A stretch of 64,000 nt of DNA. Origin: Loigolactobacillus binensis (GTDB lineage Bacteria > Bacillota > Bacilli > Lactobacillales > Lactobacillaceae). The notes below the pieces were generated by a model. That model worked only from the letters and a program-made list of their open reading frames with translations. It did no database searches and was not told the DNA's origin. A program made the position numbers and the translations under genes. Within the stretch, counting starts at the first letter, position 1. Each line of letters starts with the position of its first letter. Of this stretch, positions 1-8,318 are shown in pieces. The DNA lies in assembly GCF_005405165.1 (NCBI RefSeq), contig NZ_BJDN01000012.1, forward strand, positions 1 through 64,000, written 5' to 3'.

Positions 1-25
1 ACAACAAATGCGGACCAAACCAAGT

Positions 26-65
26 AAAAAAACAGCATTAGAAGTTAAATAACTTCTAATGCTGT
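26..65 (-). terminator. Rho-independent terminator after the sepM-like gene
   Basis: A perfect 15-bp inverted repeat (32-46 with 51-65) has a 4-nt loop. On the minus strand it is followed by seven T (26-32). It ends the coaD/sepM operon. One arm belongs to the first 52-bp repeat unit. Confidence 0.85.
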
Positions 66-203
66 AAAATTGACTATCAACAGGATTTGACAGAGAGCCA
101 ATAACTTCTAATGCTGTAAAATTGACTATCAACAGGATTTGACAGAGAGCCAATAACTTCTAATGCTGTAAAATTGACTATCAACAGGATTTGACAGAGA
201 GCC
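51..203. repeat. 52-bp tandem direct repeat, 2.9 copies
   Basis: Three head-to-tail copies of a 52-bp unit begin at 51, 103 and 155; the third stops after 49 bases. The copies are identical by eye. Each begins with AACTTCTAATGCTGT, which is one arm of the terminator at 26-65. There are no unique spacers between copies, so it is not a CRISPR array. It lies just downstream of the minus-strand protease gene. Confidence 0.95.
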
Positions 204-216
204 CCTTTTTAACCAA

Positions 217-1248
217 TCACTTCTTTAAATATGTGATCACATCATTAAATGATTTGATCGGAACAATTCTCATTTTACTGTGGATTCGTTTGGCCGCAGC
301 CTTGGCCACTGTATAATTATTTTGATAATCTGGATCAGCCTTTTTATCCGCCTTAGTTACCGGATCATCAGGAGCAAAGAAAATAGTTGCTCCGGCACGG
401 TTAGCCGCAACCACTTTTTTATCGATTCCACCAATGGCGCCTACTTTACCGGTTGTATCCATGGTTCCAGTGCCCGCAATTTTACGGCCCCGCCGCAGGT
501 GCCCACCAGTTAACTGATCATAAATAGCCAAGGTAAACATGGTCCCAGCTGATGGGCCACCAATATCACCAACCGCAACCTTGACTGGAATCTTAGTTTT
601 AACTTTGGTGTGATCAACTAAGGTGATGCCCAAACCAGGCTGTTTCGTACCCGGTAATTTAACCAGCGGTTGCGTCGTTGTCTTCACCTTTTTATGGTGC
701 ACATAGGTTACTGTGACCTTTTGCCCGACCCGCTGCTTTTTTACGTAGTCCATGAACTGCGGTGCACTTTTAAATCGGTGTCCATCGATTTTTGTTACTG
801 TGTCACCAATTGCTAGATGGCCTTTAAACTTAGAAGTTGCTAACAATGACATCACGTAAATACCTAAATACTGTTGGTGATAGCTTTTACCCGCACGCCG
901 GTAAGCAACGGTAATAGCCGCATTGATCGATGATTGCATATAATACGTCTGCATCTGTTCATACGTTTGATCACTGGCATCACCCATTAAAGCCTCCTTA
1001 CTGACTACCTCAGCAAATGGTTGGGTTTTACTCCACAAATAAGTAAACGGACGTGCTTGTTGCAAAGCCACTGTTGTCAACATATACCGTCCTTTGCGCT
1101 GGTCACGATGACCCGCTACAGTGACAAATTTGTTTAACGCTTCGGCAGTCCCAGGCGTTTCTAAATAAAATGGTAACGGCCAAAAAACGCCCAGTAGCAA
1201 TACTAAAACACCGACGATTAAACCAATTTTGCGCCAATACTTGCGCAT
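217..1248 (-). CDS. SepM/YlbL-type PDZ-domain serine protease
   Basis: A membrane-anchored protease of the Lon-like S16 family, 343 residues. One transmembrane segment lies at about residues 8-27, a PDZ domain at about 125-190 and the S16 catalytic domain in the C-terminal half. The nucleophile is in GGPSAG (Ser233) and the probable general base Lys278 is in GGIDKK, so the Ser/Lys dyad is intact. Family members (B. subtilis YlbL, streptococcal SepM) act on the outer face of the membrane; SepM matures a competence peptide, but no such substrate is visible here. It is the last gene of the rsmD-coaD operon, three bases after coaD, and ends at the repeat-containing terminator. Confidence 0.88.
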   Translation of the reverse strand: MRKYWRKIGLIVGVLVLLLGVFWPLPFYLETPGTAEALNKFVTVAGHRDQRKGRYMLTTVALQQARPFTYLWSKTQPFAEVVSKEALMGDASDQTYEQMQTYYMQSSINAAITVAYRRAGKSYHQQYLGIYVMSLLATSKFKGHLAIGDTVTKIDGHRFKSAPQFMDYVKKQRVGQKVTVTYVHHKKVKTTTQPLVKLPGTKQPGLGITLVDHTKVKTKIPVKVAVGDIGGPSAGTMFTLAIYDQLTGGHLRRGRKIAGTGTMDTTGKVGAIGGIDKKVVAANRAGATIFFAPDDPVTKADKKADPDYQNNYTVAKAAAKRIHSKMRIVPIKSFNDVITYLKK

Positions 1249-1251
1249 GAT

Positions 1252-1749
1252 TTAGCCTTCTTCCTGACTAAATCTTTCTTGTAAGGCGGCAGCAACATTC
1301 GCAGGTACCAATGTGGAAATATCACCACCAAACTTTGCTACTTCCTTGATCAAACTTGAAGATAAAAAGGCATAGCGTTTCGCAGCCAGCAAAAACACCG
1401 TTTGGATCTCATCAGCTTGGACTAAATTCATTTCCGCAATATCCCGTTCATATTCAAAATCTTTCACATTCCGAATACCGCGTAAAATGAATTTTGCGCC
1501 TAAATTATGCGCAAAATCAACGGCCAACTCATCACTTTGAACCATTGCCCGAACGTTAGGTAAACTATTCGTGGCCGTCGCGATCAGCGCCAATTTTTCT
1601 GCTGGTTGAAATAAAGGTTGCTTAGACGTATTGGTCATCACAGCGATGATCACTTCGTCAAAAAGCTTGCTCGCTCGCCTAACTGTCTCTAAATGCCCAT
1701 TAGTAAAAGGATCAAAACTGCCGGGAAAAATTGCAATTCTAGCTGTCAA
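1252..1749 (-). CDS. coaD: Phosphopantetheine adenylyltransferase
   Basis: Catalyses the penultimate step of coenzyme A synthesis, transfer of AMP from ATP to 4'-phosphopantetheine. The 165-residue product starts (M)[18 protein letters not shown], with the nucleotidyltransferase TNGH motif at 16-19 and the SSSLIKE motif near 130. I chose a TTG start: GGAGG lies eight bases upstream and the length then matches the family (about 160). An upstream in-frame ATG at 1764 would add a five-residue tail. The start overlaps the last 11 bases of rsmD, and the Shine-Dalgarno lies inside rsmD, so the two are probably translationally coupled. Confidence 0.9.
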   Translation of the reverse strand: MTARIAIFPGSFDPFTNGHLETVRRASKLFDEVIIAVMTNTSKQPLFQPAEKLALIATATNSLPNVRAMVQSDELAVDFAHNLGAKFILRGIRNVKDFEYERDIAEMNLVQADEIQTVFLLAAKRYAFLSSSLIKEVAKFGGDISTLVPANVAAALQERFSQEEG

Positions 1750-2308
1750 TAACTGTTCCTCCATACTGATAAATCGTAATTGCGGTGATCCTGTAAATTT
1801 GGCGCCGTAAGTGGGTAAAACCTGGTAATTGTTCCGGCAACACCGTTTCGCTATTCGTTTCACAAACAATAATAGCAGCTGGTGCTAGCAGTTGCAATTC
1901 AGCAAATTTAGTCAATTCGGCCGTTATTTGCTGTGCCTTGTAAGGTGGATCCAACAAAACAAGATCAAACTGCTCCCCATTGACAGCAAACTGTTGAATT
2001 GCACGCTCTGCATTGGTTTTAATGATTCGAAAGCGCTCGACTGCCTTAGTTATAGCCACGTTTTCTTTGATCACTTTGATAGCTGCATACTGCCGGTCAA
2101 CTAAGATCATTGAATTTAAACCACGCGAGATCGCTTCAATACCTAAGCCACCACTACCAGCAAATAAATCTAATCCCCGGCCACCGTCAAAGTAAGGCCC
2201 AATCATATTAAAAATTGCTTCCTTAACCTTATCGGTTGTTGGCCGTGTTGCCTGGCCAGGAACGGCCTTTAAGCGCCGCCCACCAAATTCCCCAGAAATA
2301 ATCCGCAT
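1739..2308 (-). CDS. rsmD: 16S rRNA (guanine966-N2)-methyltransferase
   Basis: Methylates G966 of 16S rRNA (E. coli numbering) in the 30S subunit using S-adenosylmethionine. The 189-residue protein has the SAM-binding [11 protein letters not shown] at about 46-56 and the catalytic N-methyltransferase motif DPPY at 120-123. AGAAGG precedes the ATG. Its final codons carry the ribosome binding site and TTG start of coaD. The rsmD-coaD pairing is common in Firmicutes. Confidence 0.92.
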   Translation of the reverse strand: MRIISGEFGGRRLKAVPGQATRPTTDKVKEAIFNMIGPYFDGGRGLDLFAGSGGLGIEAISRGLNSMILVDRQYAAIKVIKENVAITKAVERFRIIKTNAERAIQQFAVNGEQFDLVLLDPPYKAQQITAELTKFAELQLLAPAAIIVCETNSETVLPEQLPGFTHLRRQIYRITAITIYQYGGTVIDS

Positions 2309-2310
2309 AA

Positions 2311-2649
2311 TTATGAATCCTTCTCTAATATTTCTTTACTTGTCAATAAAATCTTCGGCCCCACTGATTCATGAGGTTCGTGGTCTTCAGTACGTTCTAA
2401 TTGACCAACCCGTTCACCAAAATTCATATCCAATTCTGGCCGGTGTGAAACTTCAACTTGGCGAACAAAGTGTAATTTTTTAATTTGCTCACTTGTTGGT
2501 GCGACCATTGCTTGATCGACGTACAAATAAACGTATTTTAGACGTCGTGACGTGTAATAGATCGTACCATAACGCCGCAGTTGCCGTAACTGCTTCAAAC
2601 TGTATACCCAGACGACTAACCCTTGTCTAGGTGTCATGGTAAATGCCAT
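2311..2649 (-). CDS. YlbG family protein (UPF0298/DUF2129)
   Basis: A small cytosolic protein of 112 residues. The N-terminal 90 residues match the conserved YlbG family, including the run [19 protein letters not shown]. The last 20 residues are charged and probably variable. Function is unknown. It sits between ylbF and rsmD as in B. subtilis, with only a few bases between genes, so it is co-transcribed. AAAGGGGTG lies seven bases before the ATG. Confidence 0.85.
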   Translation of the reverse strand: MAFTMTPRQGLVVWVYSLKQLRQLRRYGTIYYTSRRLKYVYLYVDQAMVAPTSEQIKKLHFVRQVEVSHRPELDMNFGERVGQLERTEDHEPHESVGPKILLTSKEILEKDS

Positions 2650-2653
2650 CTAC

Positions 2654-3076
2654 TCACCCCTTTACACTGCAATGTTGCGTTTGTTTAGTTTGATAAAACG
2701 GATTGCCTGTGACCACTTTGATATCCGGCGAAATACAATCGGCTAATTGTAAACCAATTTCATCTAGTGCAGTCTGCAAGTCCATTTCTGCCCGCTTAAA
2801 GGCTGCTACTGTTGGCCACAAAGTTGCCGCACGTTTTAACTGCCGTACCTGCCGACGCCGGGATTGATAATCCGGTGCATGATGACCATAATCAGCAACA
2901 GCAGCAAATGCGGTATTGGCCGCATGAAACGCCGCCAGCTTTGCTTGTGCTTGCTTATCTGCCGCTAAATCTGCTTGCGCTTGTTGATAAGCCTTAAACA
3001 ACGGGCTAGCCGCAAGCGCCGTTACTAAAGCATCGACCTGTGCCAATAACGCGACCGAATTTTCAGTTATGACCAT
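2654..3076 (-). CDS. YlbF family protein (RicF-like)
   Basis: A 140-residue, mostly alpha-helical, Ala/Gln-rich protein of the YlbF/YmcA family. In B. subtilis YlbF joins YmcA and YaaT in the Ric complex, which carries iron-sulphur clusters and helps RNase Y cleave operon mRNAs. Whether this copy does the same is inference, since the partners are not in the window. It lies directly upstream of ylbG (4-bp gap) and downstream of pyc. GGTGAT precedes the ATG. Confidence 0.78.
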   Translation of the reverse strand: MVITENSVALLAQVDALVTALAASPLFKAYQQAQADLAADKQAQAKLAAFHAANTAFAAVADYGHHAPDYQSRRRQVRQLKRAATLWPTVAAFKRAEMDLQTALDEIGLQLADCISPDIKVVTGNPFYQTKQTQHCSVKG

Positions 3077-3112
3077 ATCATCACCGACTTTCCCATAAAA
3101 CGACTCTATTTG

Positions 3113-6100
3113 TTAATTCTTTTCTGTTGTTTTTTCCGGTTTGATTTCCAACATTAAATCATTTGATTCCACACGGTCGCCTTCCTGAACGAATAAATGA
3201 CTGATTCGGCCGGTAAACGGTGCCTGGATCGTAGTTTCCATTTTCATAGCTTCAGTAACCAGCATTGGCTCACCCTTTTGAACTAATTGGTCAGTGCTAA
3301 CCAAAACGCTTAGAACTGTTCCCGTCATGGCAGCACCAATTTGTTCACGGTTGGTTGGTTCAGCCTTTTGGGCCACGCTGACCGACTGTTTAGCATTCTT
3401 GTCGTTGATCACAACTTCGCTACGCTGGCCATTGACCGTGTAGTAAAGTGTCCGGTTACCTTCAATATCGGGTTCCCCAATTTCGTTTAAGGTCAAAAGC
3501 CAAGTTTTACCTGGACGAACATTGATCTCGATCTTTTCACCGATCCGCATCCCCTGGAAGAAAGTTGGGGTATCTAATGTGGAAACATCCCCATACATTT
3601 CTTTACGTACATGATAATCCAAAAAAACATCTGGATACATTAAATAGCTTAAAACTTCTTCATGGGTTGGTTCGGCTTGGATTTTTTCGGTTAATTCGGC
3701 TTTAACCGCGGCAAAATCAACTGGTTTAGCTAAACTCCCAGGCCGAACCGTTAGTGGGGTCTTACCCTTAAGAATAATTTTTTGTAACTTTTCTGGGAAG
3801 CCGCCAACCGGTTGCCCTAAATCACCCATAAAGAATTTGATAACGGAATCAGGGAAATCAATCGTATCACCTTGGGCATAAACATCCGCTTCAGTTAATT
3901 TATGCTGCACCATGAACAAGGCCATATCGCCAACAACCTTCGATGATGGTGTAACTTTAACAATATCACCAAACATTTTATTGACGATAACATAGGTCTT
4001 TTTAACCTCTTCCCACTGATCGCCGAGGCCAACGGCACTAGCTTGTTGCCGTAGGTTGGAATACTGACCACCAGGCATTTGTGCCGTATAATTTTCCGTG
4101 ACGGGCGCATTTAAGCCATTAGAAAAGTCATCGTAAAACGGCCGGATTCCTTCGAAATAATGATTGAGTTGCTCAGTCGCTTCAACATCCAGATCTGGTT
4201 GCCGCGGATTATCAGTCAACGCATAATATAAGCTTTGCATACTTGGTTGACTAGTGGTCCCCGACAAGGCACTTTGCGCAACATCCACAATATCCACACC
4301 TGCAGCGGCCGCTCGCTGGTAGGTAATGACCCCATTACCAGCAGTGTCGTGTGTATGCAAATGAATTGGCAAGTCTACAGTATCCTTGAGGGTTGTGACT
4401 AATTCATAAGCAGCTTCTGGCTTCAATAAACCGGCCATATCTTTGATCCCAATAATGTGTGCGCCAGCAGCAGCCAATTCTTTAGCCAAATTTTGATAGT
4501 ATTTAAGGTCATACTTTTGCTTACTTGGGTCTAAAATATCCCCGGTATAACAAATAGCGGCTTCAGCGATTTTACCAGCATCACGAACAGCTTGAATACT
4601 CTTTTCTAACTGTGGTACCCAATTCAGACTATCAAAGATCCGAAAAACATCGATCCCATCTTGCGCCGCCTGCTTAATGAATTCAATCAAAACATTATCT
4701 GGATAATTTTTATACCCAACCGCATTACTGCCCCGGAAAAGCATTTGAAACAGCGTATGCGGCATTTTTTTCCGCAGTTGCTTAAGTCGTTCCCATGGAT
4801 CTTCAACTAAGAAGCGGTAAGCCACATCAAAGGTAGCACCGCCCCACATTTCATAAGAAAAGAGATTAGGCATAGCCGCTTGCATATCACTGGCGATTCC
4901 TAACATATCATGGGTCCGCATTCGCGTTGCAAATAGGCTTTGATGTGCATCCCGCAAAGTTGTATCCGTTAAAAGCAATTTATTTTGTTGTTTCAACCAT
5001 GCATTGACCGCTTCTGGGCCTTTGGCATCTAAAACAGTTTTAGCCGTGACTAACCCTTTTGGAAAAGGTTCAAAGTCAGCTTTAAATTGACCTTCAGGAT
5101 AATACTTCTTCTTATGGCGATCTAAATCACCATAACCATTGACGGTGATATCGCCAATGAACTGCAGCTTTTGTGTACTATTATCGATCAAACGCGGAAT
5201 AGCAAATAAAGCCGGCGTATTGTCGATAAACGTGGTTTCCGCATGACCGGAAACAAACTCAGGATGCTGAATCACTTTTTCCATAAAGGCAATGTTAGTT
5301 TTAATGCCCCGAATTTGAAATTCACGCAAAACCCGTAACATTTTTTGTGTGGCCTGTTTAAAGGTGAAGGCATGTGTACAAACCTTAACTAATAAAGAAT
5401 CAAAATAGGGTGTGATCACCGCTCCAGCATAAGCGTTACCACCATCTAACCGAACACCATTACCAGCTGGTGATTGGTAAGTTTCGATTGCCCCTGTATC
5501 AGGCATAAAGTTATTTAACGGATCTTCAGTGGTGACCCGACACTGGATCGCCGCGCCATGGAATTGGAGATCCTTTTGTTGCGGTAAACCAATATCTGTG
5601 AAAAGATCTTGACCTTGAGCGATCTTCAACTGCGTTTGGACAATATCCACCCCGGTGATCATTTCGGTGATGGTATGTTCAACTTGGACCCGTGGATTAA
5701 CTTCAATAAAATAGAATTGATCCTTAGCCGGTTCAAATAAAAATTCGATTGTAGCCGCATTTTGATAGTGAACGTGCTCCATAAAACGAACGGCCGCACT
5801 GGTGACCCGTTCTCGTTGCTCGGCTGTTAACATGACACAAGGCGCAACTTCAATAACCTTTTGATTACGCCGCTGCACAGAACAATCGCGCTCAAATAAA
5901 TGTAACACATTGCCATGTTGGTCAGCCAAAATCTGTACTTCAATGTGTTTAGCGGATTTGATGAAACGCTCAACATAGATCTCATCACTACCAAAGGACT
6001 GTAATGCTTCACTTTTAGCCCGCGCATAGCTATCCGCTAACTCTGCTGCACTATGTACGATCCGCATACCACGACCGCCACCACCCATGGCCGCTTTGAT

Positions 6101-6568
6101 CATGAGCGGATAACCATACTTCGTACCAAATTCTTCAATTTCAGCTAAATTCTCAACAGGATCTTCCTTGCCAGGGATTGCCTGCACCCCAGCGTCACGT
6201 GCTGCCCGCTTAGCCGCAACTTTATCACCGAACATCTCCAGCAGTTCTGCAGTAGGACCGACAAAAGTGATGCCTTCTTCTTGACAGCGCCGTGCTAATT
6301 GCGCATTTTCTGATAAGAAACCGTAACCAGGATGAATCGCATCCGCACCGCTCATTTTAGCGATCCGAATAATGTCTTCAATATCCAGGTAAGCAGCAAT
6401 CGGTTGTTTACCCGCACCAACTAGGTATGCCTCGTCAGCCTTAAACCGATGTAAGGAGTATTCATCCTCCTTGGCGTAAATACCAACAGTCTGTAACCCT
6501 AGTTCCTCACACGCACGAATGATACGTACCGCAATCTCTCCCCGGTTCGCGATCAGTACTTTCTTCAT
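3113..6568 (-). CDS. pyc: Pyruvate carboxylase
   Basis: A biotin enzyme that carboxylates pyruvate to oxaloacetate with ATP and bicarbonate, feeding aspartate and hence lysine/DAP synthesis. The 1151-residue single chain has the normal order: biotin carboxylase (1 to about 450, glycine-rich AAMGGGGRGMR), carboxyltransferase (about 530-800, starting TDTTLRDAHQS), a connecting region, and the biotinyl domain with EAMKMET, where Lys1109 is the biotin site. All domains are intact. It lies between ftsW and ylbF and probably belongs to the same transcript. Placing it beside ftsW is a known arrangement in lactobacilli. Confidence 0.97.
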   Translation of the reverse strand: MKKVLIANRGEIAVRIIRACEELGLQTVGIYAKEDEYSLHRFKADEAYLVGAGKQPIAAYLDIEDIIRIAKMSGADAIHPGYGFLSENAQLARRCQEEGITFVGPTAELLEMFGDKVAAKRAARDAGVQAIPGKEDPVENLAEIEEFGTKYGYPLMIKAAMGGGGRGMRIVHSAAELADSYARAKSEALQSFGSDEIYVERFIKSAKHIEVQILADQHGNVLHLFERDCSVQRRNQKVIEVAPCVMLTAEQRERVTSAAVRFMEHVHYQNAATIEFLFEPAKDQFYFIEVNPRVQVEHTITEMITGVDIVQTQLKIAQGQDLFTDIGLPQQKDLQFHGAAIQCRVTTEDPLNNFMPDTGAIETYQSPAGNGVRLDGGNAYAGAVITPYFDSLLVKVCTHAFTFKQATQKMLRVLREFQIRGIKTNIAFMEKVIQHPEFVSGHAETTFIDNTPALFAIPRLIDNSTQKLQFIGDITVNGYGDLDRHKKKYYPEGQFKADFEPFPKGLVTAKTVLDAKGPEAVNAWLKQQNKLLLTDTTLRDAHQSLFATRMRTHDMLGIASDMQAAMPNLFSYEMWGGATFDVAYRFLVEDPWERLKQLRKKMPHTLFQMLFRGSNAVGYKNYPDNVLIEFIKQAAQDGIDVFRIFDSLNWVPQLEKSIQAVRDAGKIAEAAICYTGDILDPSKQKYDLKYYQNLAKELAAAGAHIIGIKDMAGLLKPEAAYELVTTLKDTVDLPIHLHTHDTAGNGVITYQRAAAAGVDIVDVAQSALSGTTSQPSMQSLYYALTDNPRQPDLDVEATEQLNHYFEGIRPFYDDFSNGLNAPVTENYTAQMPGGQYSNLRQQASAVGLGDQWEEVKKTYVIVNKMFGDIVKVTPSSKVVGDMALFMVQHKLTEADVYAQGDTIDFPDSVIKFFMGDLGQPVGGFPEKLQKIILKGKTPLTVRPGSLAKPVDFAAVKAELTEKIQAEPTHEEVLSYLMYPDVFLDYHVRKEMYGDVSTLDTPTFFQGMRIGEKIEINVRPGKTWLLTLNEIGEPDIEGNRTLYYTVNGQRSEVVINDKNAKQSVSVAQKAEPTNREQIGAAMTGTVLSVLVSTDQLVQKGEPMLVTEAMKMETTIQAPFTGRISHLFVQEGDRVESNDLMLEIKPEKTTEKN

Positions 6569-6594
6569 ACCAATGTCACCCTTTCATTATTAAA

Positions 6595-7782
6595 CTAACC
6601 TTTATTCATTTGTTTGTGCTTCGCCTGCGCCCCTTTTTCCGTGGCACTGACGTTTAACGCGACACCGATGGAGATCACCAGCACAAGCATGGATGACCCG
6701 CCATAACTAACAAACGGAAATGTTACCCCGGTGATCGGTAACAATCCTATGATACCGCCAATATTAATCGAAGTCTGCACCATGATCATGACTCCAATAC
6801 CAATACATAGCAGGGCGTTAAATGAATTTTTTGCCCGTATCCCTACTAGTATGATCCGCGCCGCCAAAAAATAAACCAGCGCTAAAATAATGATCACCGC
6901 CACCAAACCAAGCTCTTCTGCAGTGATCGACATGATGAAATCCGTGTATGGTTCTGGCAAATAGCCCCGCTTCTGGATGCTATTACCGAGGCCAACGCCA
7001 AACCAACCGCCATTATTGATGGCGTAGTAAGAATTGACTAATTGTTTACCATCCGTCCCCGCTAAAGCAAAAGGATGGATAAATGCCATCAGCCGTCGAT
7101 ATTGATAACTGCTACTGGCATTGATCGGTAATTTTTCTAAATAAGCAAAACCAACTGTGATCAAAACCGCAACGATTGCTGTAAAGCCAAGACCGTAACG
7201 GACACGAACCCCACTAGTGAAAATTAAAACAACCGTGATCCCAGCTAAAATGGCCGTGCCACCAATATCCGGCTGCAGCATTGCCAGTAGCATAATCCCC
7301 CCGACAATGATCCCCGGATAAATCAGATTACGCCCTAAAGCCTTTAGGTCAGCATAAGCCATCTGCTGTTCACGATTACTGAAAACGTAAGCTAAATACC
7401 AAATCAAAATAAATTTTGCAAATTCAACTGGTTGAATATTGAAAAAACCCACGTTGATCCAAGCCGCTGCCCCATTAATTGAATGGCCAAAAAAGGCTAA
7501 ATATAATAAGCCTGCGACTAACAAACCGATCGCCAGCAATATTTTTCGCATGCTATGTAAAACACTTAACTTAAGGCTGTACAGGAAAGTCACAATAAAC
7601 AATCCTAAAACCACAAATACCGCCTGTTTTAATAAGTACCCAACAGGACTGGCATTACGCATGATCACATAGTCAGAGCTGGCACTATAAACCATCACAA
7701 TACCTAAACCGGAAAGTAATAAATACGGAATTAAAATATAATAGTCCAAATATTGTAATTTTTGTCGTAATTTCTGTCGCAA
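6595..7782 (-). CDS. ftsW: FtsW/RodA/SpoVE family lipid II polymerase
   Basis: A polytopic membrane glycosyltransferase of the SEDS family that polymerises lipid II, working with a class B PBP. The 395-residue protein has about ten hydrophobic segments and the conserved loop SYGGSSML near residue 360. The start is TTG (7780-7782). Its Shine-Dalgarno GGAGG is exactly complementary to CCTCC just before the start, so the site may be masked in a short hairpin. It follows ylaN by 24 bases. ftsW rather than rodA is chosen from position and sequence, but the two are hard to tell apart by eye. Confidence 0.88.
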   Translation of the reverse strand: MRQKLRQKLQYLDYYILIPYLLLSGLGIVMVYSASSDYVIMRNASPVGYLLKQAVFVVLGLFIVTFLYSLKLSVLHSMRKILLAIGLLVAGLLYLAFFGHSINGAAAWINVGFFNIQPVEFAKFILIWYLAYVFSNREQQMAYADLKALGRNLIYPGIIVGGIMLLAMLQPDIGGTAILAGITVVLIFTSGVRVRYGLGFTAIVAVLITVGFAYLEKLPINASSSYQYRRLMAFIHPFALAGTDGKQLVNSYYAINNGGWFGVGLGNSIQKRGYLPEPYTDFIMSITAEELGLVAVIIILALVYFLAARIILVGIRAKNSFNALLCIGIGVMIMVQTSINIGGIIGLLPITGVTFPFVSYGGSSMLVLVISIGVALNVSATEKGAQAKHKQMNKG

Positions 7783-7798
7783 TGGAGGGACAGCCTCC
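7780..7798 (-). promoter_or_regulatory. ftsW ribosome binding site inside a hairpin, TTG start
   Basis: On the minus strand the sequence reads GGAGG-CTGTC-CCTCC-ATTG. The Shine-Dalgarno (plus 7794-7798) pairs perfectly with plus 7784-7788 around a 5-nt loop. The TTG start begins one base beyond the stem. Ribosomes finishing ylaN (stop at 7807-7809) would reach this structure. Confidence 0.6.
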
Positions 7799-7806
7799 TT
7801 CTAATT

Positions 7807-8085
7807 CTATTTTTGTTTATCAAAACTATCCGCATAAATGGCGTTTAGCCGCTGTTCCAAATCACGCACTAAATCGTGACCTTGCGTTTCTGTGACTAAG
7901 CCAAGACGGACAGCCAGCATGACCTCTTTCGAGTAACCAAACATTTGTGTGTCAACGACTTCTTCAAATGCAGGGCACTGACTTAAGCACAATGAAACCC
8001 GCTGTTTATTAACCACCGCTTCGATTTTATCAGCATCTGCCTGCAACAATTTATGTGCAGTTGCAATCTCTGGATTATCAGTCAT
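7807..8085 (-). CDS. YlaN family protein (DUF1507)
   Basis: A small soluble protein of 92 residues from MTDNPEIATAHK. Length and motifs (SLCLSQCPAFEEVVDTQMFGYS) match B. subtilis YlaN (about 91 residues), which has been linked to iron homeostasis through Fur. The start at 8085 has AAAGGAGG eight bases upstream; an upstream in-frame codon would only add seven residues. It is the first gene of the ylaN-ftsW-pyc operon and lies directly behind the promoter at 8157. Confidence 0.85.
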   Translation of the reverse strand: MTDNPEIATAHKLLQADADKIEAVVNKQRVSLCLSQCPAFEEVVDTQMFGYSKEVMLAVRLGLVTETQGHDLVRDLEQRLNAIYADSFDKQK

Positions 8086-8156
8086 TACCGCGGCCTCCTT
8101 TACCAATTTTTTCGGCCAACTAGGACAAATAATCCGAGTTACCCTTATAAAAGAAT

Positions 8157-8165
8157 ATTATACCA
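8157..8165 (-). promoter_or_regulatory. Promoter of ylaN-ftsW-pyc operon (extended -10)
   Basis: TATAAT (plus 8157-8162) is preceded by TGG, giving an extended -10. The -35 region is weak. It lies 72 bases before the ylaN start in an AT-rich intergenic stretch. Confidence 0.6.
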
Positions 8166-8263
8166 TAGCAATTTTTGAAAACGCACTCGAGGTTAAGAAA
8201 AGTCAGCAAAAATAATGCAAAAAAATGAAGTTTATCGTTCCGCTTATGCCTGTAACCAAGTGA

Positions 8264-8309
8264 CAAAAAAAGAGCAAGCCCACAGAAAAATCTGTTGGTC
8301 TTGCTCTTT
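8264..8309 (-). terminator. Terminator after typA
   Basis: A 10-bp outer stem (8269-8278 with 8300-8309) has a further inner stem. On the minus strand it is followed by a run of T. It starts 10 bases after the typA stop. Confidence 0.85.
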
Positions 8310-8318
8310 AAAAATTAA

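Noticed and set aside
51..203. CRISPR-like array
   Set aside because: The repeated units touch each other without unique spacers and there is no cas gene; it is a plain tandem repeat.
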